Below the pieces are notes generated by a model that saw nothing but the letters and a program-made list of their open reading frames with translations, had not been told where the DNA came from and did not search any database. A DNA stretch of 64,000 nt from Tragulus kanchil (lineage: Eukaryota; Chordata; Mammalia; Artiodactyla; Tragulidae), in NCBI GenBank assembly GCA_022376925.1, contig JAIOJX010000025.1:189720801-189784800 (forward strand). The letters run 5' to 3'. The position numbers and the translations under genes were made by a program. Positions within the stretch are counted from its first letter, which is position 1. The number at the start of each line of letters is the position of its first letter. Positions 29,801 to 41,800 of the stretch are shown in pieces.

Positions 29801-32800
29801 GACGCCGGCAGGCCGGCAGGGGCGGGGTGCGGTGCTCTCCAGAGAGACTGCTGGCCGTGGGACGTGCTGGTACCAGCCACGGGCGTTAGATCCTTCCTCT
29901 TACCCAGACGTGCACACAGGTTTTAGAGAACAGGCTGGGTGCATTTGTGTGCCCATCTGTTCCTTCCTGAGGCGGGGGTGGCCCCTGCTCCTGGTCCGTG
30001 TGCACGTCTCTTTTCGCGGTGGCGGTGGATTCCCGAGTGGCTGGGGTTCTCCGCACGCTGTGCCCAGGTCCTCCCGCAGTGGCACTTGCCAGAGCTGCAG
30101 CCTGCTGTTGCCCGGAGGTGGCTGGCCCCTCCCGTGTCCCTCAGAGCTCCCACCCCACTCGGCGCTCACCCGCGTGGGCGGCTGCCTTATGTCACGCAGC
30201 TCTCACTTGTGGGTTCCCTGCACGACCACAGGCTCCACCGCCATTACAAGCACCCTGGCCACGCCTCTCCCGCTTGTGTACATGTTTTTGGTTTGATTTT
30301 GGTTGGCACCTTTTTAAGTTGTAAAAAAACAAACAAAACTTGCCATGTTAACCTTCTTGTAAGTGTGTAATTCAGTAGTGTTCTGTGTGCTCGCGTGATC
30401 ACGCAGCCAGCCTCCACGCCTTTCCACCGTTGGGAATGGAAGCGCCGTCACCTAAGGTCTTCTCCCCAAGCTTCCTGTCTGTGAGTCTGTCTGTCCTAGG
30501 GCCTCATGCAGCGGGATCATACAGCATTTGGGCTTTTGTGACTGGCTTATGCAAACTGACATAAAGTCTTCACACGTGATCCGTGCCGTGCTGTGTCAGG
30601 TCTCCTTCCTCTGTGGCTGGATGGCGCTCCCCGGCGCAGCCCCCCGCCTTTCACTCGCTGCTCGTCCACCAGTGGGCAGTGGGGCTGCTTCCATCCCTTG
30701 ACTCTTGTGAGTGAAGCTGCTGTGAGCACGGGGCTACAGGTGACCCCTCGAGAGCCTGCTCTCAGTTCCCCTGGGTACAAACCTAGGAGTGGAGTTGCTG
30801 GATCACGGGTCGTTGTACTTGTAATTTTCTGGAGAACCTCCATGGTGGCCGCGCCGGTTTTCATTCCCACCTGCGCTTGTCCTTTTTACTTCTCTCTTTT
30901 TTCTTTTCATGGTGGCTGTCCTTTGGAGAATATCTGTTCAAGTCCTTTGCCCTTTTTTTTAAGTGTGTGTGACCTTTTTATTATTTTTTTCTTTTTTTTT
31001 AATGTTGGCCTCTTTTTGTACTGGTCTTTTATTTATTTATTTTCATCCATCTTTGTTCTTTGGCCTGTGTGGGCCTCCCACTGCAGTGGCCTCTTGTGGC
31101 AGAGCACTGGCTCTGGGCACATGCGCTCCAGAGCGCTGGCTCGTTATTGAACACACTGGTCCAGTCACTCCGCAGCATGTGGGATCTTCCCTGGCCAGGG
31201 ATCAAACCATACTGCAAGGCGGACTCTTTACCCACTGGCCCTCCAGGGGAGCCCTGACCTTTTTATTTATGTATTTACTTAATTTTTTAAAAAATTTTTT
31301 ATTTTACTTTTTACAGAGTTTTGTTGTTTACAGATATGTATGATCCCAGATTAGTCATATGTATATCCCCCCTACCTTTTTAAAAAAATATTTATTTATT
31401 TATTTTGGGTATATCAGGTCTCAGTTGTCGCACTTGGGATCTTTCATTGTAGCATGTGGGGTCTTTGTAGCTGTGGGAAGGCTTAGTTGCCCCGTGGCGT
31501 GCGGGATCTTAGTTTCTGGACCAGGGATCAAACCCATGTCCCCTGCATTTCAAGGTGGATTCTTAATCACTGGATCACCTGGGAGGTCACCCTTTGCCCA
31601 TTTCAAATCAAGTTTTGGGTTTATTTTTTTTGTCATTTGGTTTTAGACTTTCTCTGTATATTTTGTCTGGACATATATGTAATTTACAGTGTTTTCTCCC
31701 ATTCCCTTGGCAGGGCCAAGGGTCCGGCCCAGCCTGCGCCAGCCCTCCACTTCTGCTGTCCCCATGCCCTCCAGCTTACCCGTTCCCTCCCTGTAGGAAC
31801 AGCTACCGCGGAAGGTCTGCACTCCCGGGTGGTGCCCCGCACATCTGTCCGGCCACGTGCCCCCGCTTCCGGCTGGCCCCTCCGCCTCAGGGGCTCGGGG
31901 CCGGTGTGGTTTCTGCGGGAAGCCCCAGGCTGAGTCAGGTGGCTCTGTCAGGCGCGGCGGCGAGGTCCGCAGCATCTGCACCCCGCTCTCTGCTGGGCCA
32001 GGCTCTGTGTGTCTGGGGCTGGACTGCAGGCAGTTGGCTGTGGTGGGCTCCCGCGGGGGACGTGGCTCCAGGAGCCGCCCTCACCCAGGGCCAGTGGGCT
32101 CTCCTGGCTGGTGGCCACTTAGAACTGATGCCGGCTCAGCCGGAACTTTCTCAGCTCAGATGGCAGCTGCGCAGGCGGGTTGGCTTGCGCAGGCCGGGAA
32201 GGAACTGCATCTGGGGTTATCTCATCCCCAGTCGTCCTTTCTCCTCCTCGCGGTGCAGATGGCCGGAAACCGCCTTCGCAGCAGCTTCCCTCCAGCCCTC
32301 TGCCTCGGGGAAGGGCTCACGTCCCCCGCGCTGTCCACACCTGCCTTCCCAGGGCTGCTGGGGACAGCTTCGAGGCTCTCCTGTGGGATGGAGGTGGGGT
32401 TGTTTGGGTCCGGGCTGCGGGGACAAGCTCTGACGGACCGGCTGCTCCACGCGGACGGGTGCCTCTGGGTTGGGGCTCGTCCCGAGCACCAAGAACCAGC
32501 GCTCACAGCAGCCCGGGCGTGCCGTTCTGAACACGCTGCCCGTGCTTGGGACTCGTCAGCGGCTGCCGGACTAAGCTTGACCTGTCACTGCTGGGCTCAG
32601 GAGCCCGGGGGTGGGGTGGAGCCTTTGCCACTGGAGCGCCACTGCTGCCAGAGCAGAGAACAAGCGCCCTTGGCGCCCGCACCGCTGCTCCCCACCACCG
32701 CGTCCTGACCAGGAGCGCACCTTCCCGGCCGTGTGGCAGCTCGCTTGGCTGGGCGTGCCCTCCAGGAGAAGGCGCTGCAGGGAGCCATGCTGCCTCTTGG

Positions 32801-35800
32801 TCCCAGCACTCGACCTTGCGCACGTGGGCGTCCGGGCAGGGCTTGCTGCCATGTGATGCCACAGCTTGTGACCCTTGTGCCAGCGTCCTCGCCACCCCCT
32901 CTGGGGTGACAGAGACAGCAGCTCAACTGAGAGACCCCTGGCGACAGCCGTGTCTGTACCAGCGACCCCTGATGGTCGGTTCCCTGGGAGGGATCGCCTG
33001 TGTCCCTGAGGCACCAGCCCAAGCCGGCCCGGAGCCGAAGGAGGCTGGCAGCTGGACAGATGTCTCCCGGGCACAGTCTTCTGCAGCACCATCGCCCGTC
33101 AGGTCTGCCCACCTGGCTCGGTCAGCTCCAGCCTCACAGGCCCCTGGGGGAAGGCCCTGCCCCAGCGAGAGCCTCCCACCTGACGGGCCACTCCAGGCCC
33201 ACGTCCTGGAGGAGACAGTTCCGTGGATGTCAATGTGGTGTGGACTTACAGGGGGCGGGGGCGGGAGTAGGGTCACGACCAGGGCTGCTGTGCCCATCCC
33301 TGGAGCCACCGTTAGGGCCCAGCTGCCGGCCAGTGCAGCCCCCGGGACAGGGAGATGGCTGAGGTGCCTCTGTGACTTGGACTCTTGTCCCCTTTGATTT
33401 ATTTACAGGAGCCCCGCTAAGTTAGTAGCTTGTGGCCGTCCGGACACGCCCAGCCGGCAGGTGGCGGACCTGAGCGTGTGTGCTGGGTCTGCGAGCCCAG
33501 CCCCGCGTGACAGGATGCGCCCCGTCAGACCTCGGGCAGCTCCGTGTCCCAGGGAGGGTCTCGAGCCACCTCACAGGGGATTTACTCCCGGCCTGTTTGT
33601 TCCCTGGGAGTAGTGATTAGGGGCATTACCTGAATAACCGGTATTTTATGTGTTTCGGTAAAATATTTTGCAATGAAATATAAGCCAAGGGAGATGTTAT
33701 GTGTTTCTTTTCTTTGTTCCCAGGCAAGCCTATTTTTCAGTTGATATTCATCCCGATGGGACCAAGTTCGCAACTGGAGGGCAAGGTAGGTTCTCAGGTC
33801 GCGGAGGGGCACTGCAGCCCGCCCGCGCCCCACCCCTGCTGGCTTGGCTGGGCGTGCCCTCCAGGAGAAGGCGCTGCAGGGAGCCATGCTGCCTCTTGGT
33901 CCCAGCACTCGACCTTGCGCACGTGGGCGTCCGGGCAGGGCTTGCTGCCATGTGATGCCACAGCTTGTGACCCTTGTGCCAGCGTCCTCGCCACCCCCTC
34001 TGGGGTGACAGAGACAGCAGCTCAACTGAGAGACCCCTGGCGACAGCCGTGTCTGTACCAGCGACCCCTGATGGTCGGTTCCCTGGGAGGGATCGCCTGT
34101 GTCCCTGAGGCACCAGCCCAAGCCGGCCCGGAGCCGAAGGAGGCTGGCAGCTGGACAGATGTCTCCCGGGCACAGTCTTCTGCAGCACCATCGCCCGTCA
34201 GGTCTGCCCACCTGGCTCGGTCAGCTCCAGCCTCACAGGCCCCTGGGGGAAGGCCCTGCCCCAGCGAGAGCCTCCCACCTGACGGGCCACTCCAGGCCCA
34301 CGTCCTGGAGGAGACAGTTCCGTGGATGTCAATGTGGTGTGGACTTACAGGGGGCGGGGGCGGGAGTAGGGTCACGACCAGGGCTGCTGTGCCCATCCCT
34401 GGAGCCACCGTTAGGGCCCAGCTGCCGGCCAGTGCAGCCCCCGGGACAGGGAGATGGCTGAGGTGCCTCTGTGACTTGGACTCTTGTCCCCTTTGATTTA
34501 TTTACAGGAGCCCCGCTAAGTTAGTAGCTTGTGGCCGTCCGGACACGCCCAGCCGGCAGGTGGCGGACCTGAGCGTGTGTGCTGGGTCTGCGAGCCCAGC
34601 CCCGCGTGACAGGATGCGCCCCGTCAGACCTCGGGCAGCTCCGTGTCCCAGGGAGGGTCTCGAGCCACCTCACAGGGGATTTACTCCCGGCCTGTTTGTT
34701 CCCTGGGAGTAGTGATTAGGGGCATTACCTGAATAACCGGTATTTTATGTGTTTCGGTAAAATATTTTGCAATGAAATATAAGCCAAGGGAGATGTTATG
34801 TGTTTCTTTTCTTTGTTCCCAGGCAAGCCTATTTTTTCAGTTGATATTCATCCCGATGGGACCAAGTTCGCAACTGGAGGGCAAGGTAGGTTCTCAGGTC
34901 GCGGAGGGGGCACTCGCAGCCCGCCCGCGCCCCACCCCTGCTGGTCTTCAGTGTGGACTTGGAGGGCCATGTCCAAACCTCGCGTGGCTTAGCACGCTCT
35001 CTATGCATATTTTGGCAGCAGTTTTATTGTTTTGATTCCTGCTGAGTGTCAGTCCGCTCCCCACCTTACTGAGCATGGGCAGTGGTGGTCCTGTGGACAG
35101 AGACCCCCAGCCCAGGCACGGGCTCTGGCGGCAGTGGCCCGCCTGAAAGAGGGAGGAGGTGGCTGGGGTGACAGCGGCCCTGCCGTCCTGGCCCGTCTTA
35201 CTGGGCTCGAGAGTTCAGCCGTGTCTCCGGAGCTCTGGACTTCGTGGGGGCTGGGGTTCCGGCCTCAGCCACAGGCGGGCACTCCTTCCTGCCTTGCTGG
35301 CATCGAAAGGTCTGGGGGGCTGGCGAGGAAAGGTTTGCAGATCCTGGCCATTTCAGGCATGCTGTGCGGTCAGTGGTCACCTTGACACTTGCATTGCCAG
35401 GCACTCACTGGGTTTTGCTTCTGTAATAGAAAGTGAGTGAGTGACCACGAGTGAAGTCCCTCCCGAGATGCACAGATGTGTGCGAGCAGAGTGCCTTCTG
35501 CCACCTGCTCGTCTGCCGTCTGTAGGTGGTGGCGTGGGGCAGGCAGGAAGGGCACGAACCTCTTCCTGCGTCGAGGGCGCATTTCAGGCTCGGTCCTCAA
35601 AGCTTCCGGTCGGCATGGTGGAGGCAGGCTGGGGGAGGGAGGTTGCGGGGTGCCCACACCCCGCCTACTCGTGTTCCAGGGGAGGGTCTGGGTTCCGGGT
35701 GGGCACGAGGGCCTCCTGGGGCCCCTGGTGGGCCCGTGTCGGAGCCAGGCCTGAGCTGAGCACAGGGCCCACGGTCTGCAGCCCCCAGCCGCGCTTGTTT

Positions 35801-38800
35801 CTGTTCGTCTGGCCTGTCAGTCTGACTCCTGGCGGCCGGGCGAGGGCGGGTCACGGCCTCCTGTGCGCACTGCGGACTCATCAGGCTGTCTCTGCTCCTC
35901 CGTTCCAGGACAGGATTCTGGGAAGGTTGTAATCTGGAATATGTCTCCAGTCCTCCAGGAGGATGACGAGAAGGACGAGAATGTCCCCAAGATGCTTTGC
36001 CAGATGGACAATCACTTAGGTATTACAGGGTGGCCCTTTGCAGGCTTTGCGTGTTGGCACAGTGCCCAAGGTTAGCACGTGTGTTTGCAATTAGAGAGCT
36101 ACGGCCCGTGCGGCGTAGCTCCCCTGGCCTGCTGTCTGAAGCGCAGATGTTGGCGGCACACCTGGGTGAGTTATTCGGCAGAAGACTCGGCCCGCCCACA
36201 GAACCACCTTTGGACAGTCTGCAGGTACCTCCGGTGATTTCCTGCTCATGAGTCGTTACTGCCTGATTCACGGGGCTCGGGGCCAGCGACCTGGAGGCCG
36301 TAGGGTTCTGGGGAAGGGTGCACACGAGGCAGCTCGCCAGCCGTCTGGACGGCGGCCGTGGCCGCGCAGGGCTTCTGCCGGGCCCTCGGGGCTGCCGGAC
36401 GGGGCTGTGGCGTCCTCTCCTGCCGCAGCACCGTAGTTCCAGCTCTGGCTCCACCTCCGTGCCCCGAGCAGCTCCCCTGCCAGCTGCGCCCCTTCTGCGC
36501 ACGCATGCTCCTGCTCCCGCGGGCCACGTGAGGACTGCCACCTGGACAGAGTCCGTGTGTCGTGGGGCTCCCTGGGTCCCGCCGCCAGGGCCGGGATGTC
36601 TGCCCGCCTGGTTGCTGAGTCCAGAACAGTCTGCCCGCGAGGGCGGAGAGAGCTGGTCGGTGGCGTGAAGCTAGTCTTACGCTCTAGCAAGCCGCTCCCC
36701 TGGAAGCTCTGCAGAGGCGTCTTGGCCTCCTGGCACGTACCCTCCTTTTGAGGGCTGGCCCTCCTCAGAAATGCGTCTCATCGGTTGGCACCCTTCTGGA
36801 GTGACGAGGTTTAGCTACTCGCCAGCCTTCACGGAAGGGCGCTCCCGTGCGGACCGTGCGCTGGCGCCCTCCGAGGCGGCGCGCTGCCTGCGGCCTGCCC
36901 TGGAGCGTGCTCGCGCGCACACGCCTTCGGGCACAGCCACGCGCCTCTCCTGCTCAGGCAGAGCGGCCCTGGTGAGCCGCGCACCCGCCAGGCTGCAGGC
37001 GCGGCAGCGTGGCCGCGGGATGCTCACCTCTGTGTCTCTCTCTCCCCAGCGTGTGTGAACTGTGTGCGGTGGTCAAACAGTGGGATGTACTTAGCTTCTG
37101 GGGGAGATGACAAACTCATTATGGTGTGGAAGCGGGCTACGTAAGCATCATTTTTTCTTCTTTTCATTCTGTTTCTAGAAGCTGCTTTTCTGGTCGTTAT
37201 CATAGTTGCTCTCCCCACCCTGGCACCAGGGCCCCCAGAGCTCGCCTCCACAAGTAGCAGGATGTGCACGTGGGTGGGGGGTCAGCCAGGGCCTGACCGG
37301 GGAGCAGACAGACACTGCCTGCCTGCAGGCCTGCTCCACGACCCTCCCAGGGCTGCAGGGCGTCCCCCTGAGAAAGGCAGGCTCGTCCCTCCCCGCGGTG
37401 GCACTGCTGGCTTCTCTCGTTCTGTCCTCCAAGTGAGAGTTCCCCGAACACAAGGTGCTCTGGTGGGATCCAGGCCGGGGGTCCAGAGCCCCCCTCCTCG
37501 CCACTCACCTGGCTCTCTCTCAACCTCACCTGGGGCTCCCGCAGCCCCGCCCTCCCCCAGAGCCCTGCTCTGCACCCGCAATGAACTGACCGTCTCCTGG
37601 GGTCTCCCAGGTTGGGTCTGGGGCCTCCGGGCCAGTCGGGGTGGCAGCCAGACCCCCTCCTGCTCAGCCAGCATCCCTGAGACCGCAGCGGGGGGAGCAG
37701 AGGCACCGCCTGCCGCCCGCAAGCCCTGCCCGTGGGTGGGCGGCTTCTGCGGAACCCAGGCTGTTCGCGGAGGCGGCGTGGTCCGCAGGCTGGCGCCACG
37801 CCCGCGGCCCGACGGCTCCAGTGCCGTCCCTGCCGCGCTGGCACAGCACAGGTGACACGGAGGGCTGGGGACTTTGTGGCCTCTGTGGCCTTAGCCAGCA
37901 CGACAGCATGTAGGACGCAGTTTGGAAAACAAATAACGTGAGAAAAAGTCACGATCCCACCACCTCAAGGGGGCCCCACTTGTACGGTTGCGTTCCCACG
38001 GGTCCCGCTGCGTTTCCCAGCACAGCTGACCTGGGGGCCGGGCTCTCTGACGTCCCAGGGCCTGTGGCCGTGGCGCCATTCGGCCCTGGGGGCTTCCCCG
38101 AGGCCGGTTGGGCTGCGAGTGGCCACCGGTGCACAGATGCCACCTGTCCCCTCAGCCTCTGCCGCGCGGCCCCAGCGCTGGCCGGCCGCCGGCTGGCTGC
38201 CTTGTCTCCACGGCGCCCGGAACCCGGCGCCCGTTTGACTCCCCTCTCGTGCAGGTACATCGGGCCCAGCAGCGTGTTCGGCTCCAGTGGCAAGCTTGCC
38301 AACGTGGAGCAGTGGCGATGCGTCTCCATCCTGCGGAGCCACTCAGGCGGTGAGTGGGCTGCCCGTGGGGTGGGCGCCCCGGTGGCCCCTGTGGGTCGCG
38401 GGTTCTCAGATCAGCCCTGCGTCTGGCCGCCCCGACCCTCTGCCTGTCCCCAGCGGTGGCAGCGTCCCCACGCCTGCCCTCATGGGCTGTGTGTTTATAT
38501 CTTTAATGTAGAGCTTCCCACGTCCCGCTGTTTGTCCTGGGAACTGAGTCTCTGCCTCCATGAGTGGATCGCTCAGCCCGTAAGCGCACCTTCTTTACTC
38601 CGCAGAAACCCGCGCGCGGGCCGCTGGGCGGCGTCCGGCTTGGCTCTGGGTGTGTTTAGAGCAGACCGGGTGTGGAAGGAGATGCGCTTCTCAGACCTGG
38701 ACTGAGGTGGACAGCACTCGGTCAGGCCGGGGGTCCCGGCGTCAGTGCACGTCGGTCTTCCTCAGAGGGCCTGCGGGCTGGCCGGGAAGAGCCGGGTGGC

Positions 38801-41800
38801 CGTGCCAGGCAGGGCCCGCGGGGCTGTGGGCCGGGGGCGAGGGGGCAGCGTCTCACCCCGCAGCTGTGCGCGGCGCTGCCGGGCGGCCAAGTGTGCGTGC
38901 AGGGCCCGGCCGTGGAAGGCTCGAGTCCCTGCTGATGACGGCGCCCCTGACCGTGCGGAGACGGCCCACGACAGCCGTGAGGCCCCGGAGGGGCTCCTCC
39001 AGCAGCGTCGTGGAGGCAGGCCGTCCGGGCTCGGACGGAGACGGCCAGGGCCCAGCTAGGCGCGTGCTCGCCGAGAGGAGCCGCAGGAGAGCACGTCCTC
39101 AGGCGGGGCGGGGAGGGGCCGAGCCCTCGCCGGGGCCTGCGGAGCCGGCCGTGCCGGGCTGCCCTGCGCCCCGGCGGGAGGGCCTCCGCCGCGGGCCGGT
39201 GCCGCCCGTGCCCAGCACGCGCTGGGGGCGAGGCCCTCGGGGCGGCCGTGAGGCGGCCGGAGTGACGTCCTGCCTCGTTGACGGCGGTCACCTGGGACGT
39301 GACCGTCCTCACCGGCCGCTGCTCACAGTGCAGCCCAGTCGGGCCTTTCTGGAATTTGGACCAGGATCCGTGAGGTTATCCAGGTGGGGTGGGGCCTCGA
39401 TGAGGACCCATGGGTGCCCGTTCGAGACTGGGTCTGAGCCCAAACCTCAGCCTTCCTCCTGGCCCGCCCGCTGGGCTCCTCCACCGGGCCGGTAGGGCTG
39501 CCCGCCTCGGCGGGGTACCCGCCACCTCTGGTAGCGGTGCGAGTGGCACCATTTAAGGAAAAAGATCCATGAAAAATCAGACACGGATGGGTAGAAAGCA
39601 TTGGGTCTGGAAAACCTGAGCGTGTAAGCCAGGTACGGGGCTTGTTTAACCAGCGCGGGAGGAAGCCCCGGGACAGACCAGAAGTGAGAGGCCTAGGAGA
39701 GCATTTGCCCTCAGGGGAGACTGTCCGCGTGCGCCGTGGTGTGCAGTGTCAAGCTAAAGACAAAGCACAGGGAGAAATAGGGTTTGCTGGAAGGTTCTGG
39801 CTTCCACAGTTGATACCACAGGGTTACCGCCTGAGCCGAGTGGTGGCCGCGGGAGAGGCTGGTGTTGCCTTCAGAAATGGCTCCTGAACCTACACTCTCT
39901 TTTGAGGCATTGTTGCTAATTATTAAGAAGAATTATTCTGAAACATAGAAATATTTACTCTAAAAAGGAGGCCACCACCCTGCGTTTCCAGATCCTCGTG
40001 AAGTAACGGGAACAGAAGCACGCACGGGTCCGAGCCAGGCCGGAGAGCCAGAGCCAGAGCCCTCGGAGCGTCCCGCCGCCTGAGAGCAGCGACGTGTTTT
40101 GACGGAGGATGGCTCACAGCAGGCGAATTTTGCGCTAATGGGGCTCTTTCCTGGAGAAGGGCGTAGCCGCCCCTCCAGTATTGCCTGGAGAGTTCCGTGG
40201 ACGGAGGAGTCTGGAGGACTGCAGCCCAGGGGTCCAGAGGGGCGGACGCAGCCGAAGCGACCTCGCAGCCGCGTGGAGGGCGACCTGCGCGCCGCCGTGC
40301 AGCCCTGGGCGCTGTGACGCAGACCGGGGGCAGGCGTTGCGCTTCGCAGCTGAGCCTTGCCCCGTGGGTACTGACGACAGGACACACTGCTGTGAGCACA
40401 CTGTTTCTTTGGAATTTCGGCGCCGCAGTTACACAGAATCAAAAGAAGGTGGACCAGGGCGTGCCCTAGAGGTGCCGTGGCGAGGACGCAGCTCGCTCCC
40501 TCCCAAGCCCAAGCTCCGCCCCACAAGCCGTATGGTGTGGCCAAAACAAGAGAGAAAAGGAAGAGACTGACAGACTGGAAAACAGTACAGAAATGAGATG
40601 ATGTGAGGAATAAAGTTCTTAGAACTTATAAAACATTGGAGAGCACTTCAGACTAATCAAAATAGATTACTGAATTGACCTCACGTAAGAAAACGTTTGG
40701 GTTTCTCTCGCAGTAGCCATTTGAAATATCCAGTGAAAAAAGATTCGAATGCAGTTTGGCTCAGAGTCCCAAGGAATGTCTCAGTGAGAAGGTGGCATCC
40801 GGGGGAGAACGGGGGCGGGGAGGGGACGAGCGTGGGGACCGTCCAGGCCGCGGGGCAGCAGCCGGAGTGGAACGTCGCGTGGGGCCAGCGCGCGCCCCTG
40901 CCATGGTGTGGGGCCAGGGCCCCGTCGCACAACCTGAGACGTGGTCTAGGTGAGAGCCCGCCGGGCGCCCTGGCTCCTCGTGGTGACCAGGGCAGGCGGT
41001 CAGGCTGATACCACGGGCGGGGGAGTGGGTGAGGCCAGAGCCGAGGTGGGAGGGGCCCAGGGTGGGCCTGCGGGCTGGCGCCTGGGGTCAGTGTGGGAGG
41101 GAGGCGTCCAGGCCGGAGTCTGGTGCGCGCTGGGACGGGAGTGGAGGCGGTGAGCGCTCTCGAGAGGGCCAATAGCCGCAGCACCCCGGCCGCCTGTGGC
41201 CACCTGAGCCCCGGAAATCGGGGCAGCCCCAGGGCTGCACGTGGAGGTGGTGGCCTTGACGGGCGTTTGGGAGAGACCCGAGGGTGGAGCTGGACAGAAC
41301 CCGGCTGGTCCCCTGATGAGGAGACAGACGGTGGCTGGGCTGGGAGACCCGTCGGAGGGTGGGAGTGAGACCGGGCAGGGGTCACACAGGCCTGTCAGGG
41401 CGTCTCTGGGCGTGACCATAAGGATGGTGGCCAAGGCAGGAGACCGAGGTCCTTGGCGCAGGTGGAGGACTTTAAGGGTGTCAGAGAAGTCATTCTCTTG
41501 GAAACACCAGGGGTGAAATGCTGCAGGGGAGTTGGCGAGAGTGGCAGCGAGTGGGGTGGGGGCCTCGGGGGTGTGGTCTGAAGGCAGAAGTGGGGCGGGG
41601 TGTCCCTTGTGGATCCACTGCAGACTGGGCAGCGGCGCAGGGCGTCGGGGGAGAGTCACGACACGTGCAGGACCCCCCAGCGGCTGACAGACTGGAAAAC
41701 AGTACAGAAATGAGATGATGTGAGGAATAAAGTTCTTAGAACTTATAAAACATTGGAGAGCACTTCAGACTAATCAAAATAGATTACTGAATTGACCTCA

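Larger units (their letters stand above)
30307..31715 (-). mobile_element. L1 3' UTR and ORF2 end (minus strand) with two nested SINEs
   Basis: Reads continuously as antisense L1 from 3' UTR into the end of ORF2 (GGAGTGGAGTTGCTGGATCA, TTTTCATTCCCACC), then resumes after SINEs at 30984-31254 and 31383-31592 up to about 31715. Diverged and non-coding. The stretch 31266-31380 between the SINEs is AT-rich and unassigned. Confidence 0.8.
17859..34822 (+). other. HIRA intron 1
   Basis: Measured from copy 1 of exon 1 to copy 2 of exon 2. It contains duplications 7-12, CHR-1 SINEs, a CA microsatellite and a minus-strand L1 with nested SINEs. No internal gene is supported; long open frames are GC-rich shadows. 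Stretches 19200-20300, 22460-23140, 25360-25970 and 31720-32740 hold nothing I can name. Confidence 0.8.
32743..34944 (+). repeat. Tandem duplication 12: 32743-33842 and 33842-34944, distance 1,099
   Basis: Contains HIRA exon 2. The left copy lacks one T in exon 2 and two more bases (near 33804 and 33811) just before its end, while the right copy is intact. No scrap at the junction. Confidence 0.95.

Noticed and set aside
38700..39270. Second promoter or hidden gene in HIRA intron 5 because of high CpG
   Set aside because: No start, splice or protein signal was found. It could be an intragenic CpG island, but nothing in the sequence supports a transcript.
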